A program made the translations under genes and the position numbers. A stretch of 64,000 bases of DNA, taken from positions 1 through 64,000 of the forward strand of contig CADECP010000014.1 in assembly GCA_902825875.1 (NCBI GenBank). Reading direction: 5' to 3'. The DNA comes from an uncultured Acidobacteriota bacterium (GTDB lineage Bacteria; Acidobacteriota; Blastocatellia; RBC074). The notes below the pieces were generated by a model. That model saw only the letters and a list, made by a program, of their open reading frames with translations, was not told where the DNA came from and did no database searches. Below, piece by piece: positions 1-10,519 of the stretch (position 1 is the first letter of the stretch; every line of letters begins with the position of its first letter).

Positions 1-36
1 AGCTTACCAGACTGCCGCTCCCGCAGCGGCAACAAC

Positions 37-249
37 CTATTCGTGCAACAAAGCCATTCCATGAGCTTCGTACCAATGCAACTCTACTTTGCGTTGAGCA
101 CCGTTTGCCAACAGGACTGTGGCAATTCCTTTGAGCTTTCGCCAACGTCCTCGACCATAGGCCTTACGCAGGTATGAGCGAGCGTCAACTCCAGTGCCGC
201 TCGCAATGACCTTTATCTCCAGAATCGGGCTGATAACCTCGAATTTCAT
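37..249 (-). CDS. Conserved small protein of unknown function
   Basis: A 70-residue protein starting MKFEVISPILEIKVIASGTG and ending in a segment with HWYEAHG. It is basic in the middle (RKAYGRGRWRKLKG) and has no signal peptide or membrane segment. From memory, short proteins with a GRGRWRKLKG-like core and a terminal HWYEAHG occur in cyanobacteria and other soil bacteria, usually unannotated. It precedes no obvious partner here, since uvrA lies downstream on its other side after a gap. The function is unknown. The call as a real gene rests on the conserved-looking core, not on context. Confidence 0.6.
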   Translation of the reverse strand: MKFEVISPILEIKVIASGTGVDARSYLRKAYGRGRWRKLKGIATVLLANGAQRKVELHWYEAHGMALLHE

Positions 250-307
250 TCAGGCAAATGAAACAGCAAAGCCTAACACTGTGCAAGCATGCAATGAAGG
301 CAAGTCG

Positions 308-3289
308 TCACATTCGCAAATGCGTTTTGAGAAACCGCCCAGTATGCGACCGTTTGCACACCGCCACTTCTTCCGGCGTACCCGTCACGACGACTTCGCC
401 GCCAGCGTGGCCGCCTTCGGGGCCGAGGTCAATGACGTGGTCAGCAGTCTTGATGACATCAAGGTGATGTTCGATTAACAGCACCGAGTGCCCGGCGTCT
501 ACCAGTCGGTTCAGAGATTCCAGCAGCTTTTCAATATCAGCCAAGTGCAAGCCCGTCGTTGGTTCGTCCAAGATGTACACCGTGTGCTTCGCGCGTTGCA
601 GCTTGCTCAGTTCCGTAGCGATTTTGATGCGCTGGGCTTCGCCGCCGGAAAGCGTCGTCGCCGATTGGCCGAGCGTTAAATAGCCCAACCCCAAATCATT
701 CAGCACTTCAATTTTCTTGCCGATGGCGGGTTCGCTTTTGAAAAACGCTGTGCCTTCTTCGACGGACATGTTCAGCACGTCGTCAATGGTTTTGCCGCGC
801 AGCGTGACTTCAAGCGTCTCGGCGTTGAAGCGCGCACCTTTGCACGCGCCGCAAGTGACTTCTACATCGGGCATGAAATAAAGCTGCGTCGTGATGGCAC
901 CTTCGCCCTGACATTCTTCGCAACGACCGCCTTTGACGTTGAAGCTAAACCGCCCCGGTTTGTATTCGCGTTCAACTGAAAGCGGCGCGCGAGTGAACAG
1001 GTCGCGGATCGTGTCGTAAAAGCCAATGTATGTCGCCGGATTGGAGCGGCTGTTGCGACCAATCGGCGATTGGTCAATGTTGACGACTTTGTGAACGTGC
1101 TCCAAGCCGTCTACGCCATCGTGTTCGCCGGGCAGCGTGCGTGTGTCTTCCAGCTTTTTCCACAAAGCCTTGAACAGGATTTCGTTGACCAGCGTGCTTT
1201 TGCCGGAGCCGGACGCGCCAGTAATCGCAACCATTTGACCCAACGGAATCGTCACGTTGACGGATTTCAAATTGTTTTCGCGCGCTCCGCGAATGATGAG
1301 TTGTTTGCCGTTGCCTTTGCGCCGCTGTTTCGGCGTTGCGATTGACCGTTTGCCGGAAAGGAACTGTCCGGTCGGTGAAGCTTTGCAGGCCAGCAAGTCT
1401 TTCAACGTGCCTTGTGCGACGACTTCGCCGCCGTGAATGCCTGCGCCGATGCCCATTTCAATCACGTGGTCGGCGGCGCGAATCGTGTCTTCGTCGTGTT
1501 CAACGACAATCACCGTATTGCCGATGTCGCGCAGCCGTTCCAGCGTGGCGATCATCTTCACGTTGTCTTTCGGATGCAGCCCGATGCTGGGTTCGTCCAG
1601 CACGTAAAGCATCCCCATCAAGCCCGATCCGATTTGCGTAGACAGCCGTATGCGCTGCGATTCGCCGCCTGAGAGCGTACCTGAACGCCGATTGAAATTC
1701 AGATAATCGAGGCCGATGCCGAGCAGCAATTCCAGCCGTCCGCGAATTTCATTTAGCACCTGACGGCCTGCATCAGCGCCGCGTCCAGTTGGTTTGATCG
1801 TGCCGAGGAAGGCGTGCAACTCGTCGAAATTCATCTGGCCGAATTCGTAAACATTTTTGCCCGCGATGGTAAACAGCAATCGCGTGGCTCGGATGCGCGC
1901 GCCGTTACAATCCGGGCAGGTGTGTTCAACCATTACCTTGTCCAGCCAGGCTTCCATCCCCGAACTCGCTTCGCCGCGCTGGCGGTAACGGCGGTAATGG
2001 CGTTCGATGCGCCGCGCGATGCCGTGAAAGCCGATCTCTTTGCCTTCCCAATCGCTGCGTTTGCTCAACTCTTTAGCATCGGGCGGCGTGACGACTTTGA
2101 ACTTTTTCTCGATGCCATAAAGGATCGCGTTGCGCGCTTTCTCAGGCAGCTTTTCCCACGGCGTATCGAGCGAGAATTTCAACGCTTCGCCCAGACTGAA
2201 CATGATGCGTCCGTCCCAATTGTCCGGCTTGTAATTAAACGCTTCGCGCACGAAGCAGCCGCCGCGAATGCTACGTTCGGGGTCGGGTACGAGCAATTCG
2301 GGATGCGTGAGTTTGTTGACGCCGAGTCCGCTGCAGGTAATGCAGGCGCTCTCAGGAAAGTTGAAGACAAAGAAATCAGGCTGGACATCGCCGTAAACAA
2401 AATGATGCGTCGCGCTAACTGGCAGGTGGGGCAGGATCGTATCCTGCCCTTTGCCAGTGCGAGTCTTAGGCTGGTGGGGCAGGATCGTATCCTGCCCTTT
2501 GCCAATGCGAGTCTTAGGCTGGTGGGACAGGATATGATCCTGCCCCACCTTCAAAACGTGAATCTGTATCAGCCTGTCGCCTACCAGTAACGCAGCCGCG
2601 ATTCCGGCTTTGATGGCTTTTTCGTGTTTGCGGCTGACAATGAACCGATCCACGATTGCGTCCATGTCTTTGACCTTCGCCTCGTCAAGCTCGACTTCGT
2701 GTGAAATGTCCACCGGCTTGCCGTCCACGATCAAACGGCGACAACCTTTTTTGCGAAGCTCGGTGAAGACGAAATCCAGTTCTTCGCCGTACACCTTGAA
2801 GACCGGCGCGCGCAATTCAATTTCAGTTCCTTCGGGCAAGCCAAGAATTGCTTCCAGAATTTGATTGGCGCTGCGGCTGGGCGTCGGCTCATTGGTGCGC
2901 GGACAATGCGGTTCAGCGATGGTGGCAAACAGCAGGTTCAGGTAGCTGGCAATGTCCGTCATCGTGCCCACGGTTGAGCGCGGATTGTTGGCGATGTTTT
3001 TCTGTTCAATCGAAATAACTGGCGAGAGGCCGAAGACAAAATCTACGTCAGGCTTGGCAACTTGGGCGACGAAGCGTTTGGCGTAACTCGACAGCGATTC
3101 CATGTAACGCCGCTGCCCTTCGGCATAAACCGTGTCGAAAGCCAGCGAGGACTTGCCGGAGCCGCTCAAGCCTGTGACGACGATCAAACGGTCACGCGGG
3201 ATTTCCAGCGAGATGTTTTTCAGGTTGTGTACGCGCGCGCCTTGCACGGCGATGGTTGTGCGGGCTTTCGTTTTTGACTTTTCAGCCAT
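308..3289 (-). CDS. uvrA: Excinuclease ABC subunit A (UvrA) with repeat-derived insertion
   Basis: UvrA is the damage-recognition ATPase of nucleotide excision repair. Both ABC modules are visible: Walker [15 protein letters not shown] and [15 protein letters not shown], and signatures [11 protein letters not shown] and [15 protein letters not shown]. The C-terminal zinc module (CEEC...CGAC) is intact. In the N-terminal module only ACITC is present; the usual preceding CPxC pair is not seen. The start at 3289 ([20 protein letters not shown]) gives 993 residues and matches the usual UvrA beginning; the frame stays open a further 83 codons upstream but that part is not UvrA-like. About 40 residues ([12 protein letters not shown]-type repeats) encoded by a 48-bp repeat array sit just before the first zinc region. 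The strong ABC motifs make the family certain; whether it is the main UvrA or a paralogue is not. Confidence 0.95.
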   Translation of the reverse strand: MAEKSKTKARTTIAVQGARVHNLKNISLEIPRDRLIVVTGLSGSGKSSLAFDTVYAEGQRRYMESLSSYAKRFVAQVAKPDVDFVFGLSPVISIEQKNIANNPRSTVGTMTDIASYLNLLFATIAEPHCPRTNEPTPSRSANQILEAILGLPEGTEIELRAPVFKVYGEELDFVFTELRKKGCRRLIVDGKPVDISHEVELDEAKVKDMDAIVDRFIVSRKHEKAIKAGIAAALLVGDRLIQIHVLKVGQDHILSHQPKTRIGKGQDTILPHQPKTRTGKGQDTILPHLPVSATHHFVYGDVQPDFFVFNFPESACITCSGLGVNKLTHPELLVPDPERSIRGGCFVREAFNYKPDNWDGRIMFSLGEALKFSLDTPWEKLPEKARNAILYGIEKKFKVVTPPDAKELSKRSDWEGKEIGFHGIARRIERHYRRYRQRGEASSGMEAWLDKVMVEHTCPDCNGARIRATRLLFTIAGKNVYEFGQMNFDELHAFLGTIKPTGRGADAGRQVLNEIRGRLELLLGIGLDYLNFNRRSGTLSGGESQRIRLSTQIGSGLMGMLYVLDEPSIGLHPKDNVKMIATLERLRDIGNTVIVVEHDEDTIRAADHVIEMGIGAGIHGGEVVAQGTLKDLLACKASPTGQFLSGKRSIATPKQRRKGNGKQLIIRGARENNLKSVNVTIPLGQMVAITGASGSGKSTLVNEILFKALWKKLEDTRTLPGEHDGVDGLEHVHKVVNIDQSPIGRNSRSNPATYIGFYDTIRDLFTRAPLSVEREYKPGRFSFNVKGGRCEECQGEGAITTQLYFMPDVEVTCGACKGARFNAETLEVTLRGKTIDDVLNMSVEEGTAFFKSEPAIGKKIEVLNDLGLGYLTLGQSATTLSGGEAQRIKIATELSKLQRAKHTVYILDEPTTGLHLADIEKLLESLNRLVDAGHSVLLIEHHLDVIKTADHVIDLGPEGGHAGGEVVVTGTPEEVAVCKRSHTGRFLKTHLRM
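2425..2549. repeat. 48-bp tandem hairpin repeats inside uvrA
   Basis: Units start at 2425, 2473 and 2521: two full 48-bp copies and a partial third. Each carries a near-perfect hairpin: GGGCAGGAT, three-base loop, ATCCTGCCC. The third copy has 13-bp arms (2521-2533 and 2537-2549) around ATG. Because 48 is divisible by three, the array stays in frame and encodes a 16-residue repeat in UvrA. The intergenic hairpin at 3323-3349 has the same layout with GTGGAACAGGTT arms, which suggests a dispersed element family that has invaded the gene. Confidence 0.9.
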
Positions 3290-3322
3290 TTCGCTAGATC
3301 GGACTTTTATAGGTAAAGATTG

Positions 3323-3349
3323 GTGGAACAGGTTCGCAACCTGTTCCAC
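3323..3349. repeat. Perfect 12-bp-arm mini-hairpin (possible terminator)
   Basis: GTGGAACAGGTT (3323-3334), loop CGC, AACCTGTTCCAC (3338-3349). It lies between the stop of the beta-lactamase-like gene and the start of uvrA, both on the minus strand. No T-run follows on either side, so a repeat element is at least as likely as a terminator. Its layout matches the hairpins embedded in uvrA. Confidence 0.7.
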
Positions 3350-3362
3350 TCGGTGTGATGCG

Positions 3363-5024
3363 TTATTTGCTGCCAACACGCTCAAAAGGCATGTCGCGCA
3401 TTCGCCCTGCGCCGACATGTAATTTTGTGATTCGTCCGTTGGCGTCGCGCGTTGCCCAAAGCACCTGGCCAAGTCCGAGGCTAAAGTGATCTTTGAATTG
3501 CGGACGCAGTTGCAGACGGGTGTTTGGTCGCTGGACAAAAAATGCTTTGCCGTCTTCAGCCGCGATAGTGAACGATGCTCCGGCTTCTTCGCTGTGCCAG
3601 ACGCCAGCGAAGGCTTTTAGTTCATCTGGCGTGGGCGTCCATTGCGTTTCGGCAAAATATCGGTTGATGGCTTCGCCTGTGTCTACTTCGACGGAAATCG
3701 GTTTGCCATTCGTTCCCATCTGAAAGCGGATCCGCGCCGATCCGCCGAGAAATGAGCCATCGCGCAACGGACGCAACACAGCTTGACCAGCCAGACGCAA
3801 GACGCCGTTTTCAACTACAGTGCGTTCGGGCAGATGCGTTTTTTCGTTGCGCCACAAAGCCACGTACTTTTGTAGTTCCTCAGGTTTCAACGCGATTGTT
3901 TCTGGTGGCGTTGGAGCCGGAAAAGGTCCAGCGATTTCGTTGAAAATGTCTCGATCCAAAACCGCAGGGTTTCTGGACGCGCTATTGCACATCACGGCGA
4001 CTGAAAGTTTGAGGTCTGGGTAACGGGAAAGGAAAGTTTGATAACCCGCTGTCGAACCGCCGTGAGAGACTTTGCGAATGCCATTTTCATTGGTGACGAC
4101 TACGCCCAGCGCGTAGGTGATTTTTCGGCCATCGTTCAACACGCCGGTTGTTTCCAGAGCTTCAACCAGCGGAGCGCCCATCGAACGCGAATCGAGCATG
4201 GCGTTCCACTTCAGCCAATCGCCGACGGTCGTCAGCATTCCACCGTTGCCGTAAACATTCATAAACGGCATGGACAATCGCCACGGCCCGGCAAGCGATC
4301 CGGTGTAAGCCTGAGCACGACCAGGAATCAGCCGCTGGTAATCATCGCGCCAACTTGTTTTCGTCATTCCCAGGGGTTTGAAAAATCGCTCTTCGGTGAA
4401 AGCAGGCAGGCTTTGCTTCGCTACACGTTCGACGACGGTCGCGGCCAACTGATAACCGCTGTTGGAATAGGAATACTCAGCGCCGGGCGTGAAATCCACC
4501 CCTTTTTGATGCGTGATGACATCCATTGCCAGCGTCTGCGAAATCATACGGTCGCCTCTGCCAAACCCTGTCAGTGCCAGCACCGAACCCCAATCGCGCA
4601 CGCCGCCTGTGTGATTGAGCAAATGGCGTATGGTGAGCGGCGCGCCGTAATCAGGCAATTCCGGTATGTATTTTTTGACAGGGTCATCCAGCCCAAGCTT
4701 TCCCTCCAGCGAAAGCAGGATGACCGCGGCTGCGGTGAACTGTTTGGCCACCGAACCGGATTCAAAAATCGTTTGCGGAGTATTTGGAATGCTGTGTTCC
4801 ATCTCCGCCATGCCGAAGGCCTTTTCGTAAACTGGACGGCCAGCCAACGAAATGCCAACGGCGCATCCGGGCGCAGACGCCGGAGAGAGCTTGGCGGCCT
4901 TTTCGACTGCTCTATCCGCGCCAGCAACGACCTTGGCTTGATCCAGCGTTTGAGCAAACAAGGCAGGCGAAGCCAGCGCGATCATCAGGAAAACAGAGCT
5001 ACCGATTTTGATTCGTGTGTTCAT
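3363..5024 (-). CDS. Exported beta-lactamase-family serine hydrolase
   Basis: A class C beta-lactamase / D-Ala-D-Ala-peptidase-fold hydrolase of the periplasm or cell surface. The N-terminus ([20 protein letters not shown]...FAQ) is a signal peptide. The three active-site motifs are present: SVAK (SxxK, within [10 protein letters not shown]), YSNSGY, and HGGSTAGY in the KTG position. A C-terminal extension of about 180 residues follows the hydrolase domain, as in many acidobacterial members. The start at 5024 is preferred over GTG at 5036 because a TGAGGTGA ribosome site sits at the right distance from ATG 5024. Substrate cannot be told from sequence: esterase, peptidase and lactamase activities all occur in this family. 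Confidence 0.9.
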   Translation of the reverse strand: MNTRIKIGSSVFLMIALASPALFAQTLDQAKVVAGADRAVEKAAKLSPASAPGCAVGISLAGRPVYEKAFGMAEMEHSIPNTPQTIFESGSVAKQFTAAAVILLSLEGKLGLDDPVKKYIPELPDYGAPLTIRHLLNHTGGVRDWGSVLALTGFGRGDRMISQTLAMDVITHQKGVDFTPGAEYSYSNSGYQLAATVVERVAKQSLPAFTEERFFKPLGMTKTSWRDDYQRLIPGRAQAYTGSLAGPWRLSMPFMNVYGNGGMLTTVGDWLKWNAMLDSRSMGAPLVEALETTGVLNDGRKITYALGVVVTNENGIRKVSHGGSTAGYQTFLSRYPDLKLSVAVMCNSASRNPAVLDRDIFNEIAGPFPAPTPPETIALKPEELQKYVALWRNEKTHLPERTVVENGVLRLAGQAVLRPLRDGSFLGGSARIRFQMGTNGKPISVEVDTGEAINRYFAETQWTPTPDELKAFAGVWHSEEAGASFTIAAEDGKAFFVQRPNTRLQLRPQFKDHFSLGLGQVLWATRDANGRITKLHVGAGRMRDMPFERVGSK

Positions 5025-5058
5025 AACAGAAGTCACCTCAATTAGGGGTTGGAGTTGG

Positions 5059-6273
5059 TTACAGCGTTGCTTCGACTTTCACTGCGCCAACCAGATTGGC
5101 CAGTCGTGCCAGAGCCTCATCCAATTGTGTCTTGCGAGCTTTGGTCACTTTGATCGTTGGTTCCCAAAAGACCTTACGAACTTCCAACACGCCGCGTTCG
5201 CGCTGAAATTTCGGATCAACGCGCCCGACCAATTGCTCGCCTTCCAGAATCGGCAGCACGTAATAACCGTATTGCCGTTTCGGTTCGGGCACGAAAGCTT
5301 CAAAGCGATAATCGAAGTTGAACAATCTTGCCGCGCGAGCACGATCTCGAATGACAGGATCGAATGGCGAAAGCAAACGCATGCGGTCAGGCGCGTCGGG
5401 CAGCTTACGCAATCGTTGTTGCCAATCGCCCAGCGCAAAACTGGCGCGTGGCGATTCGCCGTTCGCGGATTCAATTATCACAGGAACAATCTCGCCGGAT
5501 GTTGCCGCTTGTTCGCACCACTGCCGAGCTTGAGCGAGCGTGATGGCGTGCCAAAAATCGGCAATCTCTTTTGATGTAGCGATGACCAACCGCTCGAACG
5601 CCGTGCGGCAAGCCCATTCAATGTGTTCGCTTTCTGATGGAGCCGCGAGTTTGACCGCTGACGGCAACACGCGCTCTGTCAGGTCATAAACTTTCTGAAA
5701 ACCGTCGCGCCGCGTCACCATCAATTCGCCGCTGAACCACAGATATTCCAGCGCGGCTTTTTGCGGCTTCCAATCCCACCAACCGGCGGCTTTGCCTTTG
5801 CGGTCGTGTTCAAAATCCTGCGAACGCAATGGTCCTTCGCGTGCAATGCGTTCACGCACATCGGCCAAAACCTTCTCCGGCTTGTCGCCCATCCGCGTCC
5901 CCAGCCAGCGATAACGCAGCTTGATTTCGTAATGAGCAAAGCGCGGCTTCCAATGTGCAAACCATCCGGTCGGAATCGCCGAAGCATCGTGCGTCCAATG
6001 CTCAAACAAGTGTCGTTGGGTTTCCAGCAGGTGTGTGAAATGTTCGTGGCGGTAAGCGTCTAAACGGCTGGCGAGAGTCAGATGATGAGCGCGTTCGACG
6101 TAATTGATCGAATCAATTTGGACGAAACCCATTTGCTCAATCAGTTTGGCCAACGTCGCGCGCGTGGCTTTGCGCGCCGAGTCTGCAAGCAGGCCTTGTG
6201 CGCCCAGAAAAAGGCGGCGGGCGTCTTTGGCTGAAATAACCGGCTGAGGCTTGTCAGCAACTTTAGACTTCAT
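5059..6273 (-). CDS. ycaQ: YcaQ/AlkX-type winged-helix DNA glycosylase
   Basis: Member of the HTH_42 (YcaQ/AlkZ) family, which removes bulky or cross-linked alkylated bases from DNA. The catalytic motif in the AlkX branch is Q-phi-D; here it is QID at residues 52-54 within [16 protein letters not shown]. Three winged-helix modules are expected over about 400 residues, and the length (404) fits. ATG 6273 is chosen because GGAGGCGGATTCA precedes it and the protein then starts right before the [16 protein letters not shown] helix; ATG 6303 lacks such a site. It overlaps the end of the upstream nucleotidyltransferase gene by 11 bases, so the two are co-translated. Together with the nuclease gene this forms a compact DNA-directed operon. 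Confidence 0.88.
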   Translation of the reverse strand: MKSKVADKPQPVISAKDARRLFLGAQGLLADSARKATRATLAKLIEQMGFVQIDSINYVERAHHLTLASRLDAYRHEHFTHLLETQRHLFEHWTHDASAIPTGWFAHWKPRFAHYEIKLRYRWLGTRMGDKPEKVLADVRERIAREGPLRSQDFEHDRKGKAAGWWDWKPQKAALEYLWFSGELMVTRRDGFQKVYDLTERVLPSAVKLAAPSESEHIEWACRTAFERLVIATSKEIADFWHAITLAQARQWCEQAATSGEIVPVIIESANGESPRASFALGDWQQRLRKLPDAPDRMRLLSPFDPVIRDRARAARLFNFDYRFEAFVPEPKRQYGYYVLPILEGEQLVGRVDPKFQRERGVLEVRKVFWEPTIKVTKARKTQLDEALARLANLVGAVKVEATL

Positions 6274-7207
6274 TGAATCCGCCTCCAAAAGAAAAGAAGG
6301 CAAGTTCCTGCACGCTGACGTTGCTCTTTTTCGTCAGGCGAACAGTCGTCGAAGCTTTGCCAAGCAGTCCGAGATCAGCCAGGTATTCACACGCCGTTGT
6401 CACATGTTCGACGCCGAAGTTCCGTTTGAAATGGTCTTCAATTTCGGTGCAGGAGCGCGCTTCGCCGACTTCACGCAGATGGTCAAGAATTGGAGCGAAC
6501 AGTTCCGGCGCGCGTTCAGCAAGGTAAGCGTCAATCTTTGCCAGAGCCGCTTGCACGTTTTTCTTTGTCTTTTTGGAGTTCAGCAGATCGGAGTAAATCG
6601 TTTTGAACAAAGCCGGGTTCAACTTCATCGCTTGCGGAATGACTTCGCGGTCGGCCAGCAAACGCGCGCTGACGACTTCGATTTTCGCCAGCGGAGTCGC
6701 TGCATAAAGAATCCACAACGCGGTGTAATCCAGATCGCCGCGAGTCAGCAGAAATTTGTGCGCTTTGTAAATGGCGGGCAAAGCGCCGGTCGCCGCTTGC
6801 AACAACTGCACCTGCGTGTCGCGTTCGCCTATGTTTTGAAGCCGCCCAAACAAATCGGCAATCGTTTGATCGTGCGTGTACAGCAATCGCCCTTTAGCCA
6901 AAAACGAGTGCATAAACGAATTGCCCAGCGAACCTTCCACCGTCCGCCGCAATTCCGTCCGCGACAGCAACAGCGCGTGAACGTTCACTCCGTCGGCGTA
7001 AAGCGAAATGCCTTCGGTGTCGAATTTGCGATCGTCTATTGTCACCAACACCAGATCAACGTCCGATTTCGCCCAGACTTTATCGTAAGACAAACTGCCG
7101 CACAGGATGGCCGCCAAGATCGAAGGATCTTCCCTGACTTGTTCGATCAAAGCATCAATCGCTTCGGTAAATTTTTGCTGGATGGGAGTCGTGGCCATAA
7201 GCAGCAT
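6263..7207 (-). CDS. Nucleotidyltransferase-domain protein in a DNA-processing operon
   Basis: The Pol-beta-superfamily nucleotidyltransferase signature is clear: [20 protein letters not shown], i.e. GS followed by the paired aspartates. The rest is mostly helical, with a C-terminal part ([30 protein letters not shown]) that looks like a winged helix. The ATG at 7207 overlaps the stop of the nuclease gene as TGATG, which implies translational coupling; ATG 7198 is an alternative three codons in. The frame is open 28 codons further upstream, inside the previous gene. Substrate is unknown: aminoglycoside, tRNA-like or protein targets are all seen in the superfamily. Its position between a DUF262/DUF1524 nuclease and a DNA glycosylase suggests a role in the same process. 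Confidence 0.75.
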   Translation of the reverse strand: MLLMATTPIQQKFTEAIDALIEQVREDPSILAAILCGSLSYDKVWAKSDVDLVLVTIDDRKFDTEGISLYADGVNVHALLLSRTELRRTVEGSLGNSFMHSFLAKGRLLYTHDQTIADLFGRLQNIGERDTQVQLLQAATGALPAIYKAHKFLLTRGDLDYTALWILYAATPLAKIEVVSARLLADREVIPQAMKLNPALFKTIYSDLLNSKKTKKNVQAALAKIDAYLAERAPELFAPILDHLREVGEARSCTEIEDHFKRNFGVEHVTTACEYLADLGLLGKASTTVRLTKKSNVSVQELAFFSFGGGFNEV

Positions 7208-8922
7208 CAGGAAAGCTGGGATATTTGCCAGATAGCGATGGCTTGTTTGGCCATCCAGGCTTGTCTGGCAGCAAGCCGTTCGGGATTCCATTCGGCATTT
7301 TCTTGGGCGAGTTTGCGCGTCACGGCAAAGCCGCTTTGTGCGTAAACAGGGCGTTTTGTTGCGTAATCCTCATTGCCCTGGTCTCGGTTGGCCGACGATT
7401 GCAGCAAAGTCATGTTGCCCAATCGAAAGACCATTGCTTCGATTTCTTCTTCGGAAAATTGATCCCAGCCTGCGCCGGGGTTTTGAGGCAGCACATGTTC
7501 AAGATTGAAAGTATCGCTGTTGAAATCGTAGTCCTGGCCGGTTAGCCGTCTTTCTAATTCACACAAAATGTAACGAACGATACGGCCATTGCGAGATTGT
7601 TTTGTGCGTAAGACCTTATCCGTGAAAGCAGCGCGGAATGTTTCGTCAGAAAGATAAACCGGACTTAAAGCATTCAATACATGGTTGGTTGTAGTTGATT
7701 CCAAGTTGAAAATTTTTCCTGCCACTCGATTGTAGACATGCTCCTGTTCGTTGCCATGCAAGCCGCTGATGACGTTGTAACGGAACGAAATCATGACAAC
7801 GGCTCGTAAAATTGGCTCGAATTGCTGATCGTTGAACATCCTTCGAGCTGCCAGCAACAGGGGAAATGGCTGGCGAACCCCAAAGAGCTTCAGTTCCTGA
7901 GCATAAGATTTCAGTTTAGGCGGCCAGGATGAAGTCTCCGGCGATGTCAGGCCAAGATATGCGTCAACATCATCTTCCATTGCGCGAATCAATTTGAAGA
8001 CTTCCTGATCGGTTTTGACTTGTCCGCGAATTGCTTTGAAGAGTTCCGCTTGTCGCACAAAAGAGTGGCGACTATTCCAGTGAATTCGTAAAAAATCTGG
8101 GAAGCTTTCGCTTCCCAGGCGGCTTACCATTGCCTCCCATCGGTCTTCCAGCTTCATCAGTTCATGTTCGTGCTGGCCTTTGCGATCAAGCACCGAGAAA
8201 AGATAATTTTTCAAAAGGTCTGTCGCCGAAAGTCGCACGCCGCGCGCGTTGAGCGTTTCAAAGACTTTGTAAGCGTTCAGTTCGTCCGTCACCGTGATAA
8301 CAGTAAAGAACAACCGGTCGCTTACCATTTCAACCAGAGTCGCAAGTGCCACGCCTTCAACCAGGCTACTTTTACGAGCGTATTCGCTAACCTTTTTATC
8401 GAACCATTCAAAGGCTTTTCGCAGGCTATGCTCGGATGCCCGGAACCCACGTTGTGGCAAGCGGCTAAGTGGGACAAGGTAGGTTTGGTAATAGTTATCG
8501 TTGTTGCGGTTAAGTGTGAGCTTGGAACGCGGGATAAGTGTTATAGGGTCGAGATAGCCAATATAATTTTTACGGAGTGTTTCCAGGCGCTTTTGGTTAT
8601 CGTTGGCGTCTTTACCCTCGTCAATCAATCGCTGCAGGTTTTTTAGTACGGCCAAAACAATTAGACTGAGTGTTGTCAGTCGTTGTTGCCCATCTATTAC
8701 GTCAAAGACTTTTTCGTCGTCTGATTGCAGTACTAGATAGCCCATGTAGTGTGCTGGTTCCCCACCTTCTTTGATGGTGTCTTGAATATCAAGCCAAAGG
8801 TCTTCCCATTCATCCTCAGTCCAACTGTAATCGCGCTGGAAACGTGGGATGCGGTAAGTCAGGCCATTGCCCATCAATTTGCGATAGGTGTCGTTCTTTG
8901 TGGCGAAATTTGATGCAGCCAT
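7207..8922 (-). CDS. DUF262/DUF1524 (GmrSD-type) nuclease
   Basis: Single-chain protein of 571 residues with an N-terminal DUF262 domain ([10 protein letters not shown] at 25-34, [10 protein letters not shown] at 77-86, the ParB-like nucleotide-using motif) and a C-terminal DUF1524 HNH nuclease ([12 protein letters not shown], then RLGNMTLL and N-x-x-Q-G-N). This architecture is that of GmrSD, a type IV enzyme that cuts glucosylated phage DNA, and of several other defence nucleases. AAGGACA lies 5 nt before the ATG. It is the first gene of an overlapping three-gene unit with a nucleotidyltransferase and a YcaQ glycosylase. A defence or modified-DNA surveillance role is inferred from family and context, not shown. 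Confidence 0.85.
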   Translation of the reverse strand: MAASNFATKNDTYRKLMGNGLTYRIPRFQRDYSWTEDEWEDLWLDIQDTIKEGGEPAHYMGYLVLQSDDEKVFDVIDGQQRLTTLSLIVLAVLKNLQRLIDEGKDANDNQKRLETLRKNYIGYLDPITLIPRSKLTLNRNNDNYYQTYLVPLSRLPQRGFRASEHSLRKAFEWFDKKVSEYARKSSLVEGVALATLVEMVSDRLFFTVITVTDELNAYKVFETLNARGVRLSATDLLKNYLFSVLDRKGQHEHELMKLEDRWEAMVSRLGSESFPDFLRIHWNSRHSFVRQAELFKAIRGQVKTDQEVFKLIRAMEDDVDAYLGLTSPETSSWPPKLKSYAQELKLFGVRQPFPLLLAARRMFNDQQFEPILRAVVMISFRYNVISGLHGNEQEHVYNRVAGKIFNLESTTTNHVLNALSPVYLSDETFRAAFTDKVLRTKQSRNGRIVRYILCELERRLTGQDYDFNSDTFNLEHVLPQNPGAGWDQFSEEEIEAMVFRLGNMTLLQSSANRDQGNEDYATKRPVYAQSGFAVTRKLAQENAEWNPERLAARQAWMAKQAIAIWQISQLS

Positions 8923-8998
8923 AAGTTGTCCTTTTGGTTCGGATGAATTTCGACGCCAGACTAAATCGAACAGTAAAGCGATTTCAATCAGTTAGCTG

Positions 8999-10486
8999 TT
9001 ATCTTTCTGCATCCTTTGCAGGAACCGGGATTTTCTCGGCTCGCACAGCGGCGTGATAAGCGAACGACGCCAGCACCATCGCGCATTGTTTCAAATCGTC
9101 GGCTTTGACTCGCTCGAAGGTATCCATGTTCGTGTGGTGCGTTCGCACGTCGTAATCCACGTAATCCTGCACCGGATTAAAGCCAGCCATTCCGGCGCGC
9201 GCAAAGCTCACGTGGTCGGTGTTGCCTATGCCTTGCAGGATGTTTTTGCGCGTTCCCAAATCTTTGAACGGTTCCAGCCAGGCGTCAAAGATTGGTTTCA
9301 CCAGCGAATTGTTTTCCAGATACCAGCCGTAAATCGGCCCCGATCCGGGATCAAGGTTGAAATAGACGTTGAACTTTTCGCGCGCGGCTTTGTTGGCTTC
9401 GCCAGCCAGATATTTTTCAACGTAACGGCGCGAACCGTGCAGCCCTTGCTCTTCGCCGCCCCACAGAGCCATGCGGATCGTGCGCTTCGGTTTCGCACCG
9501 ATGGATTTCAAAATTCGCATTGCTTCCATCACTGCGGCGGCTCCGTCTGCGTTGTCTGTGGCTCCGGGCGAAGAGTGCCACGAATCCAGATGGCCTCCGA
9601 TCATGACAACTTCATCGCGCAAGGCGGGATCAGTGCCGGGCAATTCGGCCAGCACGTTGTATCCGTTTTTGTCTTCGGTTAGAAAACGAGTTTGCAGATT
9701 GACGCGCAACTTGACGTTGATGCCGCGCTGAATCATCCGAGCGATCATGTTGTAGTGCTCCGCGCTTAGCACCACGCTGGGTAAAGCGGCTTCGCCATTG
9801 TCGCGTCCCAGCACGAACAAAGTTCCGTGCTCGCCTCGGTTCGGACGAAGCACAACGCCTGCGCCGGTTTCGCGCAGCATCCGAGCCATGTTTTGCGGAG
9901 TGATAAAAGAACCGGCTGGACCTGCGGGCGGACGCGGCTGACCGATGGCTACAGGCTGATCGAACAAAGTCGGTTGTGGACGGTCGGCGCGCTCAAACGA
10001 AGTCTGAATCGGCTGGCTCATGACAATTGCGCCTTTCAGCTTGTCGCGCATCTGGGCAACATCTTCCTGCTTTTTGTCGCCGAGGAAAATCGGAGCGGCG
10101 GTGATTTCGCCAGCCATCGAAGCCGACCACGCTTCAGGATAACCAATCAACGGCATATAGCGCGGCTCTACCATTTCAATGGAAAACTTGTCCAGCGCCC
10201 AACCTCGCCCAAATTCCCACGCTTCCAGACGAGGATTTTCCAGGCCGTATTCTTTCAATTTGGCTTGTGCGTAATTGGCGGCGGCTTTGTAAGCGGGCGA
10301 GCCGGTCAAACGCGGGCCAATGTCTTCGGTGAAGTGCGTGAAGGTTTCGTAGACTTGCGAGCGATTCAGACCTTCGTCGCGGATTTTGGCGATGAGGTCT
10401 CGATCAACTGGTTCCTGAATCGCCCAGACAGGCGCGGCAAACAAACAAAAACAAGTTACGGCGATAGTCAGCAAATAACGTTTCAT
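8999..10486 (-). CDS. Exported M28 zinc aminopeptidase with PA-like insert
   Basis: Secreted metallopeptidase of 495 residues. It has a signal peptide (MKRYLLTIAVTCFCLFAAPVWA) and the M28 zinc-ligand series GGHLDSW, ATDNADG, GGEEQGL, an Asp in YFNLDPGSG, and HHTNMDT. A protease-associated-type insert (about residues 120-260, with MSQPIQTSFERADRP) lies before the catalytic core, as in carboxypeptidase Q-like enzymes. AAAGGAA lies upstream of ATG 10486. It is followed, 33 bases away in the same direction, by the S9 peptidase gene upstream of it on this strand, so the pair may be co-transcribed and serve external peptide scavenging. Confidence 0.9.
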   Translation of the reverse strand: MKRYLLTIAVTCFCLFAAPVWAIQEPVDRDLIAKIRDEGLNRSQVYETFTHFTEDIGPRLTGSPAYKAAANYAQAKLKEYGLENPRLEAWEFGRGWALDKFSIEMVEPRYMPLIGYPEAWSASMAGEITAAPIFLGDKKQEDVAQMRDKLKGAIVMSQPIQTSFERADRPQPTLFDQPVAIGQPRPPAGPAGSFITPQNMARMLRETGAGVVLRPNRGEHGTLFVLGRDNGEAALPSVVLSAEHYNMIARMIQRGINVKLRVNLQTRFLTEDKNGYNVLAELPGTDPALRDEVVMIGGHLDSWHSSPGATDNADGAAAVMEAMRILKSIGAKPKRTIRMALWGGEEQGLHGSRRYVEKYLAGEANKAAREKFNVYFNLDPGSGPIYGWYLENNSLVKPIFDAWLEPFKDLGTRKNILQGIGNTDHVSFARAGMAGFNPVQDYVDYDVRTHHTNMDTFERVKADDLKQCAMVLASFAYHAAVRAEKIPVPAKDAER

Positions 10487-10519
10487 TTCGAGGTTTCCTT
10501 TGATGTTTGGGGCGCAGTG

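Noticed and set aside
1814-2590. 258-codon plus-strand frame opposite uvrA
   Set aside because: It is the reverse complement of well-supported UvrA coding sequence and shows no family motif.
3290-3538. 83-codon N-terminal extension of UvrA
   Set aside because: It is unlike any UvrA start, runs through the 3323-3349 hairpin and overlaps the end of the neighbouring gene.
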